From Bretschneidera sinensis (lineage: Eukaryota > Streptophyta > Magnoliopsida > Brassicales > Akaniaceae), in assembly GCA_023935145.1 (NCBI GenBank), contig CM043698.1:35492001-35556000 (forward strand): DNA of 64,000 nucleotides, in the 5' to 3' direction. The translations under genes were made by a program, and so were the position numbers. Positions 45,752 to 58,641 of the stretch are shown here, piece by piece. The number at the start of each line of letters is the position of its first letter. Position 1 is the stretch's first letter. Under the pieces are notes generated by a model. The model did no database searches. It saw only the letters and a list, made by a program, of their open reading frames with translations, and had not been told where the DNA came from.

Positions 45752-48698
45752 TTTAAAAATTATTTTCAAAATATAATTTATTAATATAGAGTAATATTAT
45801 TTAAAATGATAAAATTATCTTCAATAAAAATATAAAATAAAATTTTATCCTTTTAAAAAATATTATTTTAACATTAGTAAATCATTTTCTGAACCAACTC
45901 TTACTTTAAGTCAGGTAAGTTCGGATATATATATATATATATAAATATCCTTTTTGGGTCTTGGTCTTACCTTTAGATTGACATTTAAAAACACAAGTGG
46001 TTGTTGTGCATGTAGACCATTGAATTTCTTTGATAGATGATCACATGCTAACCCTCTTGATGTTCATGGAGAATAACTGTAAAATGTGGAACTTGAGAGG
46101 AACTTTTATTACTTTTTTACAGCATTTTTCTTTTTTAAAGAGGAGGCTTTTTGCTCAAGCATAACAAAGCAACAAAAAAAGAATTCAAAAGGGTAGTCTT
46201 ATATATTGTATATTTACATTAATCACATAATTGCCCATGAATTTTTTTTTGGCCATGTTAACCAATGACTGATCCAAATATATGAAAGTGACTAGAGGAA
46301 AAAAATGATGAAAATGATAGGGCAGAATGGTCATTTAAAGCATGAAGTAAGTTTAGTGTTCTCCTTGAGAATGAATAATATGCTAGCTGGAGAAGGTAGA
46401 CCATAACAAGTGTGCGAGTCCTAAGGAGTCAAACATGAAAGTATATAGAATCATAATCTCATTTTAGTCAATTAACCACAGCTATCAAACTAAATTATTT
46501 CATTTTTTATGAAGTGAATTATGATATCGTGATATTTTTGACGAGAGAAGATGAAGGTGGGTTGATTTTTCCATATCGTGAGGTAATGGTTAGGAGCGGG
46601 TAGTTTTAACGTGCGCTTAGAATGCGGCACATGATTACTGGCGCAAATTACGGAGGGGCCCCTTGTCTCAACAATGGAGCCCATGCATTTTTTTTGGTTT
46701 ATTAGTTCTTTAAAAAAAAATCATTTGCAAGTATGATGTCTAAATTATGCAAATAAAATAGACACAAAATATATAATTTAGAATAAAACAATATATAATC
46801 ATCATAAATTGAAATAGAAAAACATGGTTGAGTTTGGAGTATGATTTCTAAAATTTATGGAAGCAATCAAACCATTTACTTTAAATATGGAATTTTTATT
46901 TCATATTTAAATTGTGTATGCTATAAATGCTTTTAACATTTTCAAAGATTTAATTGAATTGTGAGATATCCAATCAAAGTCAATAAAATTTTAAATTAAT
47001 AATTTTTTGAAATAAAATTAAACATGTATATATATTATGAAAACAAAATATTTCATTAAACTAAAGAACTATCATTAAGGACAGAAAGAGTTAATCATAG
47101 TATATGGGACAAAAAAAATAACAAAATTAAATTAATCATAGTATGAATTTTTATAAGAAATAGAAAATGAAAAAAAACGCACATAGTACAAAGTATTAAT
47201 ATAATTTTTAGTATTTAAAATTGTACATTTAAGTTATTAAGCTCTTTGAGCTTATTCATAGAAGATATGTATAGATCTAAAAAAAAATTGTCATTATGTA
47301 TGCACTATCACTTCTTTGGAGCTTTCCATAAAAATAAATAAAAAGAAACTTCCTTGCAGCTAGGATCCTAACAATTATCCATTTCAAAAATTGTAGTAGC
47401 AATTTTTTTAATTTGATTAGTGTCTTATAAGTTGGATCATGGATGTGAGATTAGTTAATCTAAACCTTTTTATATGAGTGTAGTGTCTGCTTAAGGGAGC
47501 TTTTCAAATAATTTTTGTAATAAAAAAACAAAAGTTAGGTCAAACATATTTTTTTAATTTGACATTTTTTTATGAATTAAAAACTGAAAAAAAAAATTAA
47601 AAAGTTAATTTAGGTCAAAAATCAAAAATTAAGTTTTATACCTTTTAATCTGAATCAATTTTAACATTATTTATGTTCTTAAGTTACCTTTGTGTGGCAA
47701 ATATATTTATATTCTTGTTACTATATAAATCACTTGTTATTCTCCGCATCAAATTTTAAATGTATTAATGATGCATCAATTATTACTAGAACATTGAGTT
47801 TATTATTTTATTTAGTTAATAAAAATAATATTATTTTAATTCTTTATATTTTATTTTAAATAAAATTAATATATATTATCTAAATAATAAAATCAATTTA
47901 ATGAAAAAAAATATTTTCAGATAGTCAAATAGTAGTCTTCATTTCATTCTTTGTGGCCTATGGTCTTAAAATGCTCTCGTTCACACATTATCACAACAGC
48001 CGGAGACTTCAACTTCTCATATCACGAGATTTCGGTCAATAAAATGCGCTCGCTGTTTCTTTTTTTAGGAGAAATATAAACCCGCTGTTAAAGCAATCAT
48101 TAGGAGTGAAATTATCAAACGCATTGATAACCCATACCTACTAATCAGAAAAGATTAGTTTTAAAAAAAAAAAACCATAAAATTAAAACAAAACCGCCAT
48201 TTTTTTTAACATCAATCAAAGAAAGCAAAGCAACTTCCTCCTCCATTTTTGCAACTTATCATTCCTTTCCTTTTTCTTCTTTTTTTCAAAATTTAAGCTT
48301 GTCTTTTACTAGTAACAAACCTTTCTTTGAATCCAAGTTACTCTTACATCTACTTCACATTTCTACAAAATCTTATGATTTGCTTTCATGGTTAGTTGCT
48401 AAATCTTGGATTTATACTCAATGGTGTTGTATTAAAGATTTTTTTATGTCTTTACTATGTTTTTGTACTCTGTTCATAAACCAAGCCCCATTTGCAGTAA
48501 ACTTTGTGTGGTTTTATTCTCTTGATAAAGCCCATACCTTCAAGTTAGCAGTTATTTTCCCTCTCCTTTCTGTTGGGCATTTTTTTTCTTTTTTCTTTTT
48601 TCTTTTTTCTTATTTGTTGTTGTGGCGGTGTTGGGTTAATGAGTTCCTATTGGGTGTTGGGTTTTCTTGAGGAAAATTGAGTGAATCTTGCAGAGAGA
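40449..48698. other. Large AT-rich intergenic region
   Basis: The first few hundred bases are probably PHF5A 3' UTR. A 44-bp direct repeat (cores GCACAAAATAACAATAAAAT at about 42018 and 42425) and a three-copy tandem repeat (listed separately) are visible. From about 48230 to 48698 a CT-rich stretch precedes the LRR-RLK start and may be its leader. A 123-residue frame at 48299-48670 lies there but looks like a translated pyrimidine-rich leader rather than a gene. No other gene is recognised. Confidence 0.5.
45328..45942. repeat. Three tandem copies of a ~200-bp AT-rich unit
   Basis: Copies lie at about 45328-45540, 45541-45746 and 45747-45942. Each contains GATAAAATTATCTT, a 'cattttatc…aatattgtttta' block, 'tttctga' and 'agttaggttt'. 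Copies 2 and 3 end in expanded TA microsatellites. They are clearly diverged, so the duplication is not recent. Confidence 0.7.
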
Positions 48699-51600
48699 AT
48701 GGGATCATATATTTCATCTCTGCTTCTGTTTTTTGTCCTTGGAGTTTCTTTTATGATTTGTGATTCCTTTGCACCGATTGAAGGTATGTGCCATTTTTCG
48801 TATTCACTTTCTTCTCTCAGATCTTGATTCTTAAATGTACTTTTGTGCTCCGTTTGGTTGCTCAGAAAATGCGGGGAAGTTCAAGAAACTGACTTCATAA
48901 TTTAGTTATAGGCTAAGTGTATATAGTTTTAAGAGTGAGCAGGATTAATTGGTTGTTTCAAATTTTCTCAGTAACCTAGCAAGACATTAGTTTTTATAAA
49001 AGTTTTATGGATCCTAATTATGCAAATCAGTGTGAAGCATGGATATAATCTACGGGAAAATATTGGATTTTGTTTTTCCACATGATTTTTTTATAGTAAA
49101 AATATAGTATTGTACTGCATTTTTGCTAATGGGGAATGCTGGGTTTTGCTTAGCTGGGGCTCTTATTAGATTCAAGGAAGCTATATGTGAAGACCCACTT
49201 CTGGTTATGTCCAATTGGAATGCCCTAGATGCAGATCCTTGTGGTTGGATTGGCATTTACTGTTCTGCAGCTAGAGATCATGTTATAAAGATGTAAGATA
49301 TGATCTCTCAGTGATTCTACATATAAGTTTTGAATTCCATATATGTTGAAGTATTTCATTGTTAGATCCTCCGTATAATTCATGATGGTTTTTAGGGGAG
49401 TTATGGATTAACATTTTGTCTTGAAATTTTGTCCTGCAGAAACATTTCTTCGTCATCCTTAAAAGGATTTCTTGCACCGGATTTGGGTCAAATCATCTAT
49501 TTGCAACAGCTGTATACTTCTCTTTCACCTTTTTTTTTTTATAGAAGAAAGAAGAAACTACATACAAAAGTTTTTTTTTTTAAAAAAATATATATATTTT
49601 AGTTTTGATAGTTTAATTTTCGTTCCATAATGATTTTTGAAGCTAATTTCAAGTGTTGTTGTTTTGTAGAATTTTGCATGGGAACAACCTGATTGGGATA
49701 ATACCTAAAGAACTGGGCATGTTGAAGAGCCTCAAGGTCTTGGATTTGGGAAATAATCAACTAACAGGGCCGATCCCTCCAGAGATTGGAAATTTAACCA
49801 GTGTTACAGAAATGTAAAAAAAGAAATTATTATTGGATTTAAGAACTAGCTTCTGTTGTAGGCTCTATATGGTGTTCTCTTACATGCTCTGTTTGCTACT
49901 GTTGTTGTAGAAACTTTCAGTCCAATGGATTGACTGGAAGGCTGCCTACTGAGCTTGGCAATTTGAAGTACCTCAGGGAACTCCATCTTGATAGGAATAG
50001 ACTTCATGGAACTTTTCTTGTTGCTAGCAGTTCGGATTTTCCGGCTAACATGCGTGGAATGTAAGTGGAAAATTCTTGTGCTGGATAAGATTCTGCTGTT
50101 TTACCTCAGACTAGTTACTACATGCATTGCACAATCTACCATCATCATAACACTTTTGAACTTTTAGGGTGCAAACAATTTAGATTGTTCTTATCAAAAA
50201 ACAATTTAGATTGTGTCATAATAAGGTATATTTGAACTTTTAGATTGGATGCAGGGATTAGAAAAATGTTGCGAATGGAAAAAGGCTGCTTGACTATAGA
50301 TTTCCCTAGCAGTTAATTTCCTACAAATAGTTACTATTCAGTAATTAAACTGTTATTATGGCCTACTGCGGGGATGGAAAAGTTCTTTTGGTCAATAGTG
50401 GTGTGTCAGTGGGAATGCAATGTCTTTTTTATTCATGTAGTTGAAAATGTTTTAGACGCATAACTGTTGAAACTTCAACTCGATCTCCATTCGATGGTTT
50501 CGATCTTCTTAAATTCATTTCTTGTGAGTCATTTTCTATCTCAGGTATGCCTCAAGTTCAAACTTAACTGGCTTGTGCAAGTCATCTCAGTTACATGTGG
50601 CAGATTTCTCTTACAACTTCTTTGTTGGAAGCATACCCAAGTGCTTGGAGCATCTGCCAAGGTATTTTCTTTTTTGATGCCTTTGTCATATTATTGGGTA
50701 CTGCTTGCTCTGTAAGCTTACTTTTCTCAAATTTTTATTTGTAGCACAAGCTTTCGAGGGAACTGCCTCCAAAACAAAGATCCAAAACAGCGGCCTGCAA
50801 CGCAATGTGGTATGTATGACATGATTTTCCTTATGAGCTTATCATTGATGTCTTGCTGGATAGTCAGAGCAGACAACTTACATGCATGGAAATTTTTGTA
50901 GACTCGGATCTGGTGGTGAAATGAAGACCAAATCACTTAGATTTTTGACCTTACGGACAAGTGTATGAGTTTTGTTCATATCTAAGTAAATTGTTCAGGC
51001 CTTATTAAAACACTCAGTATGAAAGTAAAGTTTGATCTATTTGTTAAGATGCTGATTCTTTAATGGAATAAAAATCCTTGTTTAATGCATGTAATATGAA
51101 TCTCACCATTATACTTTTTCATGCAACCTTCTAATGCTAGGTATGCCTTCTGGCTATTAATAATTCCATATTGATTTTAGTAGCTGATGGCAACAATGTT
51201 CCTTTTATAGGTAATGTTCCACCTGCCAAAAGCCATCAAGGTCCAAGCCCTAAGCGGATGCCTCCTGAAAATGCATCCAAGCATCAGGGGGCATCAAAAC
51301 CTGCCTGGCTGTTAGTTCTTGAGATAGTGACAGGAACCATGGCGGGTTCTCTATTTCTTGTTGCTCTTCTGACAGCAATTCAGAGATGCAATAGCAAATC
51401 CTCTATTATAATTCCCTGGAAGAAATCAGTGAGTGAGAAGGACCATATCGCAGTATACATAGGTTAGGTTCCTTACTTGGATTCATCCATCTCTGCATCA
51501 GCACTAAGTAGATTTTTGAAGTGTATTCTTGAAAAGAGTAGTAGTTACTTTGTCATTCTTTTAATGCATGCAGATACCAAGTTGTTGAAAGATGTAGTGA

Positions 51601-53329
51601 GATTTGATAGACAAGAGCTTGAAGTGGCCTGTGAAGACTTCAGCAACATTATTGGCTCATCACCAGACAGTTTGGTCTACAAAGGCATCATGAAAGGTGG
51701 GCCTGAAATTGCTGTCATATCCCTCTGCATCAAAGAAGATCATTGGACAGGCTATCTTGAGCTCTATTTCCAGAGAGAGGTAATTACTCATTGTTATTTC
51801 ATAACATTTTAGCTGAACACTTTTTTTCCCTGAAACATACAAAACTTTCAAATATATAAGTTGACAAAAGTGAGTTCTAAAAGGTCTCAGTCAAATTGCC
51901 GTCCAGGTTGCAGATTTGGCGAGATTGAATCATGAGAATACAGGAAAGTTACTGGGCTATTGTAGAGAGAGCTCCCCTTTTACGAGGATGCTGGTTTTTG
52001 AATATGCATCGAATGGGACACTTTATGAGCACCTGCAGTGTAAGTCAGCTTCCTTTATTTCAACATCAGTGTACTTTAGCTTGCATGCTTTAGCTCATAG
52101 CTGACTGATAAATTTTACTACAGATGGAGAAGAATGCCAATTATCATGGATGCGACGTATGAAAATTGTTATAGGAATTGCCTGTGGACTCAAGTATCTG
52201 CACACAGAACTTGATCCTCCATTTACCATATCTGAGTTAAATTCTAGTGCTGTATATCTTACCGAAGACTTTTCTCCTAAGGTATTCCTAATGCCTTATC
52301 CCAAGTATTTACATGCTCAAATTTTTCAGACAATCAGATAATATTTGAGTAGGGATAAGTGCTACCTTATTTACACCAAAATAATTCTAGCAAAGTGCTA
52401 GAGAAACTATTTTCTTAAACTCAATTACCCTAGATTTATGGAAGAATTTGCTGAGTTCTGGTTGCATTAACAATTTGGTGAGTCTTTAAAGTCGTTATCT
52501 GTGACCTCATCTTGGGCCTTCAAAAGGGGAAAAAACTTACGTATTTTTTTTTATATCCTCACATTATTTTAGATCCTTTGGTTATTGAGACTTATTATTG
52601 TATAGGATAAAAATATGGGTTTATATGTTAATTTTCTTTCTTTTCTAGGTGATTCAGATCTTAGAAGTTAGAATCCCATGAAAAATACGGGTTTTTAAGA
52701 ACAAACTTTTTTCGGTTTTTGCTGCAGTTGGTTGATTTTGAAAGTTGGAAGACAATTCTTGCGAGATATGAGAAAAACTTGGGCTCTATTGGCAGCCAAG
52801 GGGACATTTGTGTACTTCCAAATGCACTGGAGGGACGCCATCTCGATGTGCAAGGAAATATCTATGCTTTTGGTGTACTTTTGTTAGAAATAGTCAGCGG
52901 GAGGCCTCCATACTGCAAGGAAAAAGGATTCTTGGTAGACTGGGTAAGAAACTTACTGAATTTTGATTATTGCCGAAGTTACTTTTTCAAAGTAAGCTTG
53001 GAAGGGTTTAATATTGTGAAATGTCATCATTCACACAATTTTGATCCAAAAACTTAAAAAAAAAAACACTTTCCTGTGTGCAGGCTAAGGAGTATCTTGA
53101 ATTGCCAGATGTAATGTGTTATGTGGTTGATCCTGAGTTGAAACATTTCAAATATGATGACCTCAAAGTAATTTGTGAAGTGGTAAACCTCTGCATCAAT
53201 GCAGACCCTGCTAAGCGGCCTTCCATGCTGGAAGTATTTGAAACGTTGGAGAGTAGAATTGACTTATCTATATCTGCTGATCTCAGGTCTTCTTCCTTGG
53301 CATGGGCTGAGCTTGCACTTTCAACGTAA
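48699..53329 (+). CDS. LRR receptor-like pseudokinase (At1g63430/At5g41180 type)
   Basis: Thirteen exons: 48699-48783, 49154-49292, 49440-49511, 49670-49813, 49911-50060, 50545-50661, 50745-50809, 51181-51462, 51574-51779, 51907-52039, 52124-52281, 52728-52943, 53084-53329. They total 2,013 nt, giving 670 aa. A signal peptide ([18 protein letters not shown]) and LRR cap (PCGWIGIYC) precede LRRs such as [21 protein letters not shown] membrane span lies near residues 298-322. Cytoplasmic residues 365-650 form a kinase-like fold with key residues lost: no clear VAIK lysine (AVISLCIKE), no HRD ([14 protein letters not shown]) and DFE instead of DFG (LVDFESW). It is probably a surface pseudokinase acting as a scaffold or co-receptor; the ligand is unknown. 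LRR exons join in phase 2 within an Ile/Leu codon, as is usual for this group. Confidence 0.92.
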
Positions 53330-55200
53330 CTGAGTTGAAGCTAACACCCTGTAAATCATATATACATGCTACAATTTTAGTTCTCTATTAGATCTTTTCT
53401 TTACTTTTTTTCGCCTTTTTTCTTTTTCGCGTCCAATTTTCTGTGTCCTTTGTAAATTGTTTCATGCTGAAAGAAATATAGAGCTCCATGGCATGACAAT
53501 ATCTACTTTGTATACCATCAGATTATCAGTAAAGTTCTGAAATCTCAAAATAGTGAATTTAAGTTCTTTCCTAGGAAGTGAGTACATTTTGTTTCTCTGG
53601 TTACTTCAGGATATTAGCATTTGTTGTGGGCAAAGCATAGATCAATCTCTAGTCTCACCTTGCGTGTAAACGGTTCTTAGATTTTTGAGCATTTATTACT
53701 CCATAAAAATATTGAACAAGAAATGCTTCCATGATTTTAGCTACATTTACAATGAAAGCTTGGTGGTTGTCTTTGGATTATTTGATAAATGGAGTAGCAT
53801 TTATTGCAGAATCAATTCATCGCTAATGTTATGTTCTGGATTTACTGAAAATATTGTGTGCTTGCATAGAGAAGTTTTTGCTTAGTACAGGTTTACGAAA
53901 GATACATGACACAAGAATTCATTTCACCATTAAACAGTGTGAGAGAAAAAAAAAAGTTATTTTATTTTATTTAAAGGTGAAATGAACCATTGTATTATGT
54001 ATCTTCTATAGATCTAGATTAGACAAGAATTTTTCGTTTACAACAGCGAGTGCATCTCAAAAATGAACCGAGATCTAGTACATTTGTTTCTGTAATAATA
54101 ACATTTATTACAGAAACAAACTTGTTTGTGATAACACACGAGCCCCAGATTTTCAAAAAAGGAAAGTGGTGCAGATTTTCTAGACACTACTGAAGAAACT
54201 ACTACAATTGTTTTTTTTCTTTAAAAAATTATTGAAGTGATGACCCGATTCAAATTGGCACATTACTTCCACTTGGAAAATATAGAACCATTGAGCTAAG
54301 CTTGTGACGAAACGACCACTAGTGTGTATGATGTATTAAATTGCCTAAAGTATGGCAAAAACTTGAAGCTTTAAATTTTGTAAACCCCAGACCTGAATTG
54401 CCTCGAGTCTCTTGGGGTTGCAATCCTTAAAACTTATCCAAGATCAATGGAATAAAAAAAATTGGAATCTCTTGATGTCTCAATGAATTCTCTAAGGTGA
54501 ATTGATTTTCCGCAGGGAGGATTTCATTAAGCACACTCAATTCCTAAAGTTCTAATAGCCTTGGAAGGTAGGGGCAAAGCGGACGATGATGGGCGAGTCT
54601 CAACACAAAGGAGAGTTCGGGCTTACCTACAGTATGCTGGATATTGAAGCGAGCGAAGATGTGAAAGATCAGGTTCTGACTCAACCGGTCTTTGATTTAA
54701 TGCCTGCAACCTAACGATGGACTCTTAAGAAAGATCGATTATGACTCATACCATCTTTGATTTAACGCCAGCAACCCAACAACCAACTCTTAAGATAGAC
54801 TGATGGTTAGTGGTTCATCGTCAAGATCTTTCCTGGCATTGAATTTTTTCTGAAATCATGATAATAAAGGATCCCCATCACCGTTTGCCTCATGCAACCT
54901 CTTTTAGTAGAAAAAAAACAAATAAAAGAACTCCAAAGTTATAACACCAAAATTGTATCTCATTGATGAGCAGACCTATATATAGCACTTACAGTTTCAA
55001 CGTGAATTATCGGGTCTCACTCAACAAAGCTTCTTGTTATAAGAGAAACTAAACAAAGCTTTTACTACTAGGTATTGGCAATAAACCACATCCAAAATCA
55101 GAAATGAGCTTTTAATACAATTTCCAAGTCAAAAAATAAATAACCACTTTGGGCAGCAATTTACTTATCGGAAAAAAAAAACCACTTTGGACAGAAGGTA
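53330..55200. other. Intergenic DNA between convergent LRR-RLK and NOB1 genes
   Basis: The two genes converge here, so both 3' UTRs lie within. It contains a perfect hairpin (listed separately) and, at about 54664-54800, two imperfect copies of a ~65-bp segment (shared text TCTTTGATTTAA and GACTCTTAAGA/AACTCTTAAGA). No gene is recognised. Confidence 0.5.
54083..54120. repeat. Perfect 16-bp stem, 6-nt loop hairpin
   Basis: TTTGTTTCTGTAATAA, then TAACAT, then the exact complement TTATTACAGAAACAAA. It lies about 750 bp past the LRR-RLK stop and 1.1 kb from the NOB1 stop, between convergent genes. It is too short for a normal miRNA precursor. Confidence 0.8.
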
Positions 55201-58200
55201 TCAATGCTTCGAACGGGAGTAATGGTTATCATTAGGATTCCTCCTTCCGCTAAAAACTGCCAAAGCTTTCCTTACTGGAGGCCGGAAAGGAGCTTTCTTA
55301 TCAGTATGATGGGTGAAGAGATCATCAGAGGCAAAGAACTCATCCCCCTAAACAATGAAAAACGCATGAGTCCCAGGTTTAGTGACACAGTAATAAATTT
55401 GACAGGAATAAAGAGTGCATGTAATAAACCTGCACGAGCATAAACAGAAGAAAATCACAATCATGAAACAAAGAAGACTAACCTGCTTATTCACTTTTTT
55501 CTTTGTCCTGGGGTGTAGAAATTTTTGTGGGAGTTGATCTTCACGTAAAATAAGGTTCTTAGCAATCGCATCCCTTCCACCTTGGGGTAAAGGTAGTGAA
55601 AACTGCATAAAGGCAAATGTCAGGAAACATATTGGCAGGAATGTTACATAAAAAGTGGTGTGCGTGTGTTTTACCTATAAAAGAAATACAGCAAAAAATC
55701 TCAAGCTCCACAGGCATATGCACACCCGAGCACAGATGCACACATGTGCATGGACGCACAAGCAAGTATAGAGGAAGGGAGAAAGAGAGATAAGAAAAGT
55801 ACATTCATAAAAGATTCCCTTTATACTCGACATGCATGTGCCAGAGGGGGATACCCTAAGCTCTCTCCACCCCCATTTGTATGAGGGGAAGGGATGCCAT
55901 GAAGCCAAAGGCCTAAAATCGATTTATAAAAAATTCCACCTTTTTTATGTATAAAAATTCAACATTTTACTTGCAAGAAATCAACAGAACCATAACATAA
56001 ATTACCACAATGGTTATTCCTATCATTTGCTCACACAGATCTACTTACTTTTGTACCACGTAGCGTAATCCGTGGCCGACGGGCTGCAAGGACAATACCA
56101 TTTTCACCAACTGTAACAGCTACCTTGCGTAAAGTGCCACCATTACCACACCTTGGACAGAAAATCCTCCCAATTTCAGCAGTCACGGCATAGCAGGCAT
56201 GACATTTCAGTATCCACCTGGAGATACAGGCATACTATAGATAAGAAGGTAATTCCATGACACATTTATGTCATCACACACCCTCACCCAAGGATTAAGG
56301 ATGTAGACCCACTAACAACCACAAATATCTTAACAGGCAATAAACCTAAGATATGTTTCTCTTATTCATCGAAATGCATGTTTGCATGCAAGTGGCATCA
56401 AGGTATAAATAATAAAACGGTTTATAAAAAATGCAAAGATAACCAATGAGGACTCAATAGTCACAAATAAAACATATGCATCAAGTATATACCTATGCAG
56501 CTGGCGAATCTGCATTCCTCCAGGTGCCAGCAGGCGTAACCCCATCTGGAGAAGAACATTTTGCATGGCAAAGTCACCAGTTACACATGCTATACTAGAC
56601 TCAGATAAGGATCTCAACGTCCAACTCTGCTCACTACTAACATCATCTGCATATAATGCATCAACAATTTCGTTGGTCTGGCTTGATATCTCCAAGTGAT
56701 CTAATCCTTTGTTGACCACATCAACCTGTTCTGCTTCAACAGCAATATTTGCATTGTTATCACTTGTGGAATTGTTAGAATTGAGTTCGGCACAGGAAAT
56801 GTCCACTCCTTCCACTTCTTGAAGAGCCTTTAATGAATCTTCTTCCAGCCTCATCTGTTTTAGGATGGAAGAAAGATCTTCATCACCATTCTTCACCTCT
56901 TTTATGTCATTTTCCTCGGAAATACCATTTCCACTGTGCACATCTTCAGAGTTTTGATGCAACTGCTCTTCAAAACCACTATTTTCCTCAAGCATGTTGC
57001 TATCCATGCTTTTATCCTGATCTTGCTGACTCTCTCTCTCAGATAATGCCTCATAATGTTCACGCCTAGCTTTTCTTCTGAGATATCTTCTGTGAGTACT
57101 TCGACTTACAGCAGGCATCCAATCACCAGAATTATCATCAAATTGTCCCTGAGATGCATCAACTCCATCTGCCACCATCTTCTTACCTTCAATGTTTATC
57201 TCCTTTTTCTTGGGTAAATATCTCCTAGGCATCCTCATACCGTGCTCATCATCATCTCGATTCGCAGAATGAGAATCATCTTTAGTTCCCACTGTACCAT
57301 CTTCAGAATGGTCCTCTGAAGGGATGATGTTCAGGTTTAAATCTTTCAAAGGGAGGATTCTTGAGTTGGGGTTAGATTTATCCTCAGCTTCATGTTCTAA
57401 TGCTTCCCATTCTTCCAAATTAGGAACATTAGACCCCCATCCAGGCAGCTCTTTCTCAGGCAGCCTCTTCACATTGACCGTATGGACGGGGGGAGGAACA
57501 TCCCTGAGATGTTTTGTTCCATGGATCTGAGCCTCTATTGTGTAAGTCAGGGCAATTAGTTTGAGATCAACATCTGAAAGAGTTTGTAAGTCACCGGTTG
57601 CCCTTGCAAATTTGATAACTGCCAGGTCACACAAAATTAAGTTAGTGTCCAACCTGCTAGCTAAATTTTGATTGGATTCATCCAAAGTAAATTTCATAAA
57701 CTAAGGTTTCTATGTATTTCTACAAGAGAAATACATGACTAAGAAGCTCCAAAACTACAAACACCAATTTGCAACATCTTGAATTTACTTTCTTCATCAG
57801 ATTGAAATATTTGTCTTTATAAGAAGAGTTTAAAAATATAGAAATTGGACTTGCGATCAAGCACTCATTAGCTGCTTGCCTCTTACTACTATCGTTCATA
57901 AATTATTGAAAAAATTCAAGTAAACTAACTAGTAGTTGCATTGTATTTAAATTGAACTTCCATCGCAAACCCTAAATAACTTCTTCCAAATCAAATTTCA
58001 AGATAGGGTTTGTTGATTTCAGTAATCCATACGCAGTCCTTGAATTCCAACTGCTAGCGAACTAAAATCGCAGCTAAATAAGAATTACTAAGTAGTGACA
58101 AAGGAAGCCAGTAAAAAAAAACGTTCTTTCTTATGAGCATTACGAAGCATTTGTTACTAGTTTTCCCTCAAGTTCTAGATTTGTCTACATACTATCTAAT

Positions 58201-58599
58201 CTAATCATTTAAACACATAAAACAACTCCACTTTCAACAAACTAGACATATATGCAACTATGTACGTATTTATATACCTTTATTGAGGGACTCAGGGAAA
58301 GGCTCCATGGATTCGATGGAGAAGGGGATCAATGAGAGTCGGTGGCGGGAAACGGGGTCGCGAATCTCGGCCAGGACTCCAGGGACCGTAACGAACTTGT
58401 CGGCGAAGGAGATGAGATTCTGCCCTCCTTCGATCACGGCGTTGGCGTCCACCACCGCCACAGATATGCCCTTGGTGGACCTGCAGCTCTCCACCAGTAT
58501 TCGGTTCGCTCTCTGGGTTTGGGGCTTTGGAGTTGGCTGGTTCTTCACTATGTTGCTCCAGCATGAGACCGGTTTCGGGTTCGGGGTTTTTTCTTCCAT
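55201..58599 (-). CDS. NOB1: 20S pre-rRNA D-site endonuclease NOB1
   Basis: Five minus-strand exons: 58599-58278, 57618-56493, 56217-56049, 55602-55483, 55347-55201. They total 1,884 nt, giving 627 aa. NOB1 cuts the 20S pre-rRNA at site D to make the 18S 3' end during 40S maturation. The PIN nuclease domain starts SVAVVDANAVIEGG (Asp51), continues with Glu78 (VLAEIRD) and SDVDLKLIALTY (Asp123/Asp125), and resumes after a long acidic insert at about Asp456 (CVTGDFAMQN); this split PIN layout is typical of NOB1. A zinc ribbon follows with Cys488, Cys491, Cys503 and Cys506 (CHACY…CPRCG). The C-terminus is basic (GGRDAIAKNLILREDQLPQK, FSGRRNPND). Introns are GT-AG with phases matching. It converges on the LRR-RLK gene. 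Confidence 0.95.
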
Positions 58600-58615
58600 G
58601 GTTAGCTACTTAGCT

Positions 58616-58641
58616 CAGAGAGAGAGAGAGAGAGAGAGAGA
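58616..58641. repeat. GA/CT microsatellite in NOB1 leader
   Basis: About 13 GA units lie on the + strand, a CT tract in the NOB1 transcript direction starting 17 bases upstream of its ATG. CT-rich leaders near start sites are common in plants. Confidence 0.75.

Noticed and set aside
48299..48670. 123-residue hydrophobic open frame
   Set aside because: It lies in a T-rich leader just before the LRR-RLK start. Its hydrophobicity follows from T-rich codons.
54083..54120. MicroRNA precursor
   Set aside because: The stem is only 16 bp, too short to release a 21-nt duplex.
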